From NCBI GenBank assembly GCA_009602725.1, contig WELB01000157.1, positions 36,016 to 56,970 of the forward strand: 20,955 nucleotides of DNA. The letters run 5' to 3'. Origin of the DNA: Spirogloea muscicola (taxonomy: Eukaryota; Streptophyta; Zygnematophyceae; Spirogloeales; Spirogloeaceae). Within the stretch, counting starts at the first letter, position 1. Each line of letters begins with the position of its first letter. Shown in pieces: positions 14,959 through 20,955 of the stretch. Both the position numbers and the translations under genes were made by a program. The notes beneath the pieces are model-generated. The model was given only the letters and a program-made list of their open reading frames with translations. It did no database searches and was not told where the DNA came from.

Positions 14959-17900
14959 TCATTCCAGGTACAAGTTCTTCAGACTCTGCAGGTACCGGCG
15001 CATATCGGCCTCCGCCAGATTGGCATGCTTCAGACAAAGCAGCTTCTGTGCAACGCCATAAGTCTTGTGCAACTCCAAGTGAAGATCACGGCCTCTGTGT
15101 AGCCTTCTGCTTTCCTGCACAATTGGCAAGTACTTTCAGAAGTCAAGCATGCTTCCTAGCTGTTCCTTGAACAGAAGGTAACATCGTGAGTGGTAAGAGC
15201 ACTATACTGCAGACACGACAGAGGAGTTCGAGTGCAACTTCGTCTGTGCTCTGTGGTGTCGTTTAGGTCTATGGATTCCGGTGGCCCTCTTAACTCACTA
15301 CATCGTCCAACAAGTTGGCAATGCGCCGTGCATCGCTTCGTACAGCAGTTGGAAAGCCCACAATCTCGGCCAAATGAAGGCCATAGTGCAAGATGTTGGT
15401 CTGCCCCTCTTTCAAAAGAAACTGTGGCATTTGGCACAACAATGTATCGAGGTGTAAGGCACAAAGTCAACGTGCTGAGCCGCATGCTAGTGCAATTTGC
15501 AATTTTGATTTTGTTAGCGAATGCAAGGATGGGTCGACCGTGCTCACCTTGTACTCCAAGTGACCGTCCTTGATGTCCACTGAGAAGTAGCAGACTTTCA
15601 CGTTGGGGTAAATGCTTGATATCTCTGCCATTCTTTGCATGTGAGTCGTCAAAATGGTGTACACTACTAGCAACAAAATCAGTGAAATAATTGACCGTAA
15701 GTTGTTTCGCTCTGTCTTAGACAAGGCCAAAGAGGTACAACTCTTGTACCTACTTTGTTCGATCTCCAAGCCTTCGCGTGCTCTGGGCAGGTCATTGAAT
15801 GGGACTCACGCTCCAAGAGACATGAGATACTCGCTGCAGCTCCATGCAAGGGCAAAGCCGTCGGCAGAAGACGTTGCTTTCCCTAATTCGTCAATCAGGA
15901 TCAAGCTCCTGCATCAACGAGTCATGATCGCTAGTGTCAGTCAATGGACATAAGTCATAGACTGCTTGCAGTGCGTGTCGATATAGCTAATCGTACAAGG
16001 ACGAGGGGCACTTGTAGACCTGGATGTTCCGATATTGATCAGGTAAGCAGTCTCCCTCATCTCAGCCATGAACTGCATTCGCACATGAACAATTGAGATT
16101 ATAGCTTGCCGGTGGCATAACAAACGAGCAGCCTGCTACGCATACTTACGCGTCAGTCTACCATAAATAGGGGAGGCTTTGGACTGACCGTGCTGGAGTT
16201 CGACTCAAGGCTGTCGCTACTTCCAATACGCGTAAAGAGCCTGTCAACAATCTGGAATGACGCAAATCTTGCCGGTACATGGCACCCAATATGTGCCAAG
16301 ATAGTAATCACAGCAACCTGTCGAAGGTAGGTGCTCTTGCCACTCCTGCCATAGGTGTTGAGTCACGTCTTGTTGATGGCGATGAAAGCAAGCTAAAAAG
16401 AATTGCACAGATGCACAGATGCGCCCGACCGCACCACTCACAAACAAAATACTCGTATAGCGGAAGTGACACTTACATGTTTGGACCTGTGATGATCATC
16501 ATATTTGAAGCTTCCGACAGAAACGTGTTGTTTGGCTGCAACACAGAGTTTCTTGCGGTCCAAATCAAAACTTGTAGGACTGGCACTTCCCTTCAGAACT
16601 GCACGGCGTTGGTCTTATGGAGTTGCACAGCACCAGCAATGCGCGCTAGAGCCATTGTGAAGTGGGATGCAACTTGAGGGCCTTGCACTCACAACGTACT
16701 CGTCCTCAAGCAGCTTCTCCAGCACTGGATGTCGACCTCCCTCAATGGCAAGTGGTCCATCGGCTTCATGCAACCAAGGACCCACCACAAGAACATGATG
16801 AGGTGGCCATGTGTCACCCTTGCATAAGTCATCAGAGAACCGAAGATGAAGCGCCTTGCAAGAATGTGCATGACAAATTCAGCATGAGACACGTGGTCGT
16901 TGCAGCAGCCAAAGACATGCCAATAGGCTGCGTTGACATTGAGAGTACATACTTGTGAACTCAGGTCGCACAAACTCTTTTGACGGATTGGAAGAGACAA
17001 GGAAGGCAAAAGCATTAACCATCATATCTAGGAAGCAGAGGGACTCCGACAACAGTGCCAGCCATGGCAAGCTTTTCCGGAGTTCCACGCAGAGACCTGA
17101 TGCATACGATAGTTGAACTCCTTAAAAATATTTTAAGGATCTCTTACATAGTAACAGGATGTAAGGTATCACGCAAATGCTTGGCAAAAGCAGGTATCAA
17201 CCATGTATCACCTTCCAAGCAGCGCTTACTTCTTACGTAACACTCAGCTGCTGCCTCTTTGTTTCGTAAGTTGAGCTGGAGTAGATGAACCATTCAGAAG
17301 CATCCAGAATCATTGACTCAATTCTGTGCCTAAGTCAGGTGAAGCAAGCTTGCTGAGAGATATCAGATTAGAAAAGCAGCAATCCTGAAATAACAACAGT
17401 CCTGAAAGTGATGCAGAGCTAAGAATCAGATTTGTGCATCTGGTCCTGACTCACGGAAGTAAGGTCTGGTGTCGAACATTGGATGAACTTCCCATGTTTG
17501 CTGACCTGCAATTGTACGTTGCATGGTAGTGCGACCTTGAGGGTTCGAGCCTATATTGTCGCTGCTTAAGAACCAGCAACATCAGAGCACGACATGAAAC
17601 TTACTTCTGTACAAGTATTAGCAGGATTGTGACAATGGTGAGGCACTCAACTGCACAAAAGGGCATGGTCTCTGCAGCTTCTTAAATTCCTTCACAGGGA
17701 TGCTAATGTAGAAGCCTCTTCTGCTGTTAAATGGCATCTTCAGACTTGGAAGATCGAACGTCTCCCTATAGTGTCTACCAAGCTCATGAATGGCTGGCAT
17801 AGCAGTGCACAACCGCTACACAAGCATCAGCCTCTCGTCCTCCGTAAGAACTGTGCCCTTCTCACCATGTCATCATTGCTATGCGACGAATCAACCGCGA

Positions 17901-20900
17901 TTGCTAGAATTACCTTCGCTTGTTTCGCAGAAGATCTTCCTAGCTAGGTCGAGGAAACCATCAATACCAGCCTTCACAGCAAAGCATTGCTGCGTTCTTG
18001 CCACAAATGGTGCTCGGGCGTGGAGCACGTCGGCTTCCACGACTTGGGCAATCCTGATGATGACACGAACACCCGGCAAACTCTGTCAGGTGCATATTCG
18101 GGATCAGGGATCTGCCTGGTCTGTTGGAATGACTACGAGGCACGGCTGGCTGAAGTCTTACTTGTCTTTAACAGCTTCCAGTGTTGGCTGCAAGCAGACA
18201 TTATTCCTGATATTATGAAGAAGCATACTTTTGGCCGGTTCAAGAACCTGCCAGAGAGAAACATTTGAAATGTGTCATCATGAACTGTAAGCCAATCATC
18301 GCAAAGAGACCGGGCAAATGCAACATCGCAGTGAGTTGGTAACCGTCAACCTCTGCAAGTCGCGGCAGCAGGTCCATCGTTTCCTTCAGTAAAATAATGC
18401 TAGCCACCAGAGCCTCGTTCCTTCTAGTCCTTGCACCGTCCAAGTCTTGCTCGTGTACTTTTGCGGGCTTGTAGATCAGGTGTGACAATATGCGGTCTGC
18501 ATGCGGAGGCTTGCAATGAGGATGTCACAATGCCTGCTCTCACAGTCTTATCATACATAGCAAGGCATCAAATCTTCCCCTCTTGGAAATGGTAGTCGCA
18601 GCAAGTCTCTGACACCTACAACGTCAGAGCAGCACATCCAAGTAACAGCTCATCACCTGAGTCCTTATGTAACATTGAGAGGATCTGGCATAGTCCAAAG
18701 AATATGTCCTCATTGCTTGTCAACTCATCCTACGGCAGATTCACTGTCAAGGACTGAGCAAGCAGGCCTGCAGTAACTGACAATGGTATGCATACTTGCT
18801 TCACTAACTGCCTTCAGTGTGTGCTCATGCCTAGGTTTGTCACATGCCTAGGTATGTCACGAGCAAGACACTTCGGAGCAGCAGGAGCGGATGTTCACCA
18901 TACAGTCCAGTCTTGACGTTATGGTGTTCATATCGTTTAGGGGCTGAAGCAGGTTTGCACGCAGTAGCCGAGTCCTGCGTAGAATGATTTCTGTGAGAGG
19001 AGGACTTGAGGAAAATGGTCGGCTAGCCATGAGAAGTGGCACCCAAATCCCACCATTGGCTGTCATTGTTTATCCCCAGCCTGTCTTATATCTTCGCAGA
19101 TCCTTTGATCCTTGACCTAGCTTGCGCAAGGGTTGCCAACTTCAGCCTATCCAGCTATGAGACCGTCCTTGGCTCTGGCAGCATACAATCATATCAGAAA
19201 AAAGAGAGTCTTCCTCAGTACCCTCCAGCTGTCTTCGTTGCTTTCAAGGTGCCAAATAAGCTGCCAGTCCGCTCGACCTTACGTCCCATGGCAATTGGTG
19301 CCAAAGATTCAACAATTTCCAGGTTGCGAATGCTGTTCACCATCTCACAACAGCAATCAACAAGTACACATGTTATGAATCCAACGATGCCGATGGCAAC
19401 TGCACTGCTGTGGTCATCAACGTGATTGACAGTCTTGTGCATGCTTTACCCATGATCTATTGCACCTGTTTGCATCTATATGCATGTGATCAAATGATCC
19501 ATTGTATGTAATCTGCACTGGCAACCATCTCCACTGGTCAACGGCTTGCGTCAATCCAATCTTACAAGCATTGTGATGCAGCCATGCTCCTTGACACGTG
19601 CAGTGCCTTTCTTTGCTATACTGAGCACGGCACTAAGTAATTTCTCATAGCCACCTAGTACAGATAGCACCTGCAATGAATGATGCGTCACCATGACTCC
19701 TTTATCGCTGTCGAGCCTATCACAGGAAATTTTCAGTAACTCATGTTTTGGCCTTGAATTAAGCTACAAAGATCCTCTTTCTGCCTGACCTAAATTCTCA
19801 CGAGCAAATGCATGTAACGGAGCAGATGTCCTCTGTCGAAGTATGGACATTATTTGTGCATTGATTTTTCACAGCAACTGTGTTGTTGAGCCACATTTTG
19901 TCACCACAATAGCTGCACATCCTGATCTATCAGCTCTCAGTTTCTTCACAATCAGGCTGCAGAATTACCACTTGAAAAGTGCCGCAGCTGCGGCCAAAGA
20001 CAGGTAGTACTCCTTTTGATGGCTATCCATGGTCTGTTGCAGGGTCTCTTGCGATGCCAGATCTTGCAACAGGAAGGACCCCTGTTGGCACGCCATATTT
20101 CAGGACCAGGATTTCATCCGGCACCATGAAGGCATTTGCAAATTGCACATGCAAGTCCGATAGATCTCGAGCCCAGTACTGCATACGGCCTTGGTTGATA
20201 AAAGCATGCGATTCCTCGCTCACCTTGGTGTCATCGAAGCACCCTCTTGCAAGCACAATCTGCCACTTGCAAATTGACGTGCACGATCATTGACTTGGTA
20301 GGTGAAGGCATCTGTCACGTGCGACTAGGCTCTCGCCACCAAGATGGTGGGTACGTTGGAAGAAGGAAATAATCATGGCTCTTCTTGTGTATCTGACGGG
20401 GAGCATGACCGCGTACCTTCTTGGCCGCTTCTTTCTCCAACAGGCCAATGAGACCCATGCCACTCGCTGAATGTGCTGCAGTCGCATTGCTTGGAAAGAT
20501 GACTACATCTGGCTTGAAAATTTGCAGCAGTGTAGCCGTATTGTGATATACTTGGCTGATCTCGATGTACTGAGAGAGGTGGAGCGTGGCGGATCGGAGA
20601 TCGATGGCTGCCATGCCGACCTGCAGCTTCTGACCTGTCAAATGCAGAGTGTGGCGCCGGCGCTACGCTGCCGTAACAGGCACCAGCATGTAATGCACCA
20701 TGTATGCAGAGCGATCATGGATCAGAATTACAGAACGCATGTCCAGATAGTAGGACAATTATTTCCGATCCAACATGCATGTGCGTGACGGCAGTCGGCA
20801 GGCTGATGAGCGCAGCACCTCGTTGGCCCGGTTCTCGATCAAGGCGACGATGCTGGAGCCGGCGCCAGCGGAGGCGGCGTGAGCGCCGCCGGATGACGCG

Positions 20901-20955
20901 GCGGTGGAGGCGCAGCAGCCGTCGCCGGCGCCGACGGCGGCGCGGCGCGCGGCCG
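14959..20955 (-). CDS. MSH4: MSH4, meiotic MutS homologue (5' end beyond window)
   Basis: Exons (minus): >20955-20819, 20620-20417, 20259-20125, 20012-19969, 19716-19671, 19512-19466, 19332-19222, 18974-18899, 18729-18657, 18496-18351, 18247-18162, 18053-17914, 17793-17657, 17505-17455, 17275-17212, 17096-16953, 16763-16693, 16535-16477, 16345-16189, 16072-16020, 15908-15810, 15663-15548, 15421-15299, 15114-14959; about 824 codons. Landmarks: [74 protein letters not shown], Walker [31 protein letters not shown], Walker [21 protein letters not shown]. The SGKS-type Walker A and plant-like Walker B surroundings indicate MSH4, not MSH5 or mismatch-repair MSHs. MSH4 pairs with MSH5 to stabilise crossover intermediates on meiotic chromosomes. 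Exon 3's 3' edge is uncertain, and exon 21/22 is one base out of frame. Confidence 0.95.
15810..15908 (-). other. MSH4: MSH4 Walker B exon
   Basis: It encodes [20 protein letters not shown] and then [12 protein letters not shown]. The aspartate and glutamate of Walker B are present. Most MutS proteins have GRGTS after DEL; the remembered plant MSH4 has GRATSS, and here it is GKATSS (Arg to Lys). The donor is GC|GTGAGT. Confidence 0.9.
16189..16535 (-). other. MSH4: MSH4 Walker A split by an intron
   Basis: Exon 18 ends after TGPN plus the first two bases of Met (AT|GTAAGT at 16477/16476). Exon 19 supplies G and continues [12 protein letters not shown]. The intron therefore falls inside the nucleotide-binding loop. 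The joint restores the MSH4 consensus exactly, which strongly supports the exon model here. Confidence 0.92.
18826..18859. repeat. 17-bp tandem repeat in an MSH4 intron
   Basis: CATGCCTAGGTTTGTCA (18826-18842) is followed immediately by the same unit with T changed to A (18843-18859). It lies in the intron between MSH4 exons 8 and 9, about 40 bases from the exon 8 donor. Confidence 0.85.

Noticed and set aside
15186-15245. tRNA-like segment (GTGAGTGGTAAGAGCAC and GAGTTCGAGT)
   Set aside because: The bases around TTCGAGT do not pair as a T stem and no acceptor stem closes; it lies in an MSH4 intron.
16189-16535. MSH5 or MSH2-like assignment of the MutS gene
   Set aside because: [14 protein letters not shown], the MSH4 N-terminal [11 protein letters not shown] and the plant-MSH4-like ATSSADG exclude them; MSH5 has a different Walker A context.
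17097-17211. An extra MSH4 exon with donor at TAC|GTAAGA (17237)
   Set aside because: Reading on to 17212 gives [11 protein letters not shown], which joins exon 16 in phase and matches the family; the alternative breaks phase.
17500-17545. B-box-like GGGTTCGAGCC suggesting a tRNA or SINE
   Set aside because: There is no A box at the right distance and no cloverleaf; it is in an MSH4 intron.
1-20955. CRISPR arrays, bacterial operons, IS elements, rRNA genes
   Set aside because: No regularly spaced repeats, ribosome-binding sites or transposase genes; coding regions are interrupted by spliceosomal introns.

Overview
The window is nuclear DNA from a eukaryote of the green lineage, most likely a chlorophyte green alga; the class (perhaps Trebouxiophyceae) is a guess. 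Genes are split into many short exons with GT-AG introns. The MSH4 homologue keeps plant-type residues, a plant-type telomere motif (CCCTAAA) occurs, and GC-rich stretches carry decayed non-LTR retrotransposons. No bacterial or organellar features are seen.

Layout: (1) About 225-4860 is a LINE graveyard. It holds a 5'-truncated, frameshifted element (about 2045-3995, +) with a reverse-transcriptase remnant and an R2-like zinc finger plus endonuclease region, surrounded by 3'-end and 3'-UTR fragments of related copies on both strands. (2) 10239-5247 (-) is a 16-exon gene whose exons join in frame to 806 codons. It has a ubiquitin-like N-terminus, a TPR middle and an SGNH-hydrolase-like C-terminus that lacks the expected first catalytic block. 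(3) 11951-11054 (-) is a complete four-exon RING-H2 protein of 145 aa, with a telomere-repeat motif just before its ATG. (4) About 12300-13060 is GC-rich low-complexity DNA with one ambiguous base. (5) 13059-14580 is a second LINE-debris cluster. (6) 20955-14959 (-) is MSH4, the meiotic MutS homologue, modelled as 24 exons; its N-terminus runs off the window.

The three host genes are all on the minus strand and form no obvious pathway: meiotic crossover control (MSH4), ubiquitin ligation (RING-H2) and an uncharacterised TPR-SGNH protein. All exon models were built by hand from splice signals, phase and remembered family sequences. Every junction in the TPR-SGNH and RING models keeps frame. 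In MSH4 one junction (exon 21 to 22) cannot be joined in frame with GT-AG signals.

The least ordinary features are the LINE family with a recurrent C-terminal RGY-stop and a repeated 3'-UTR hairpin module, copies lying against one another's tails, and the TPR-SGNH gene with its missing catalytic block.
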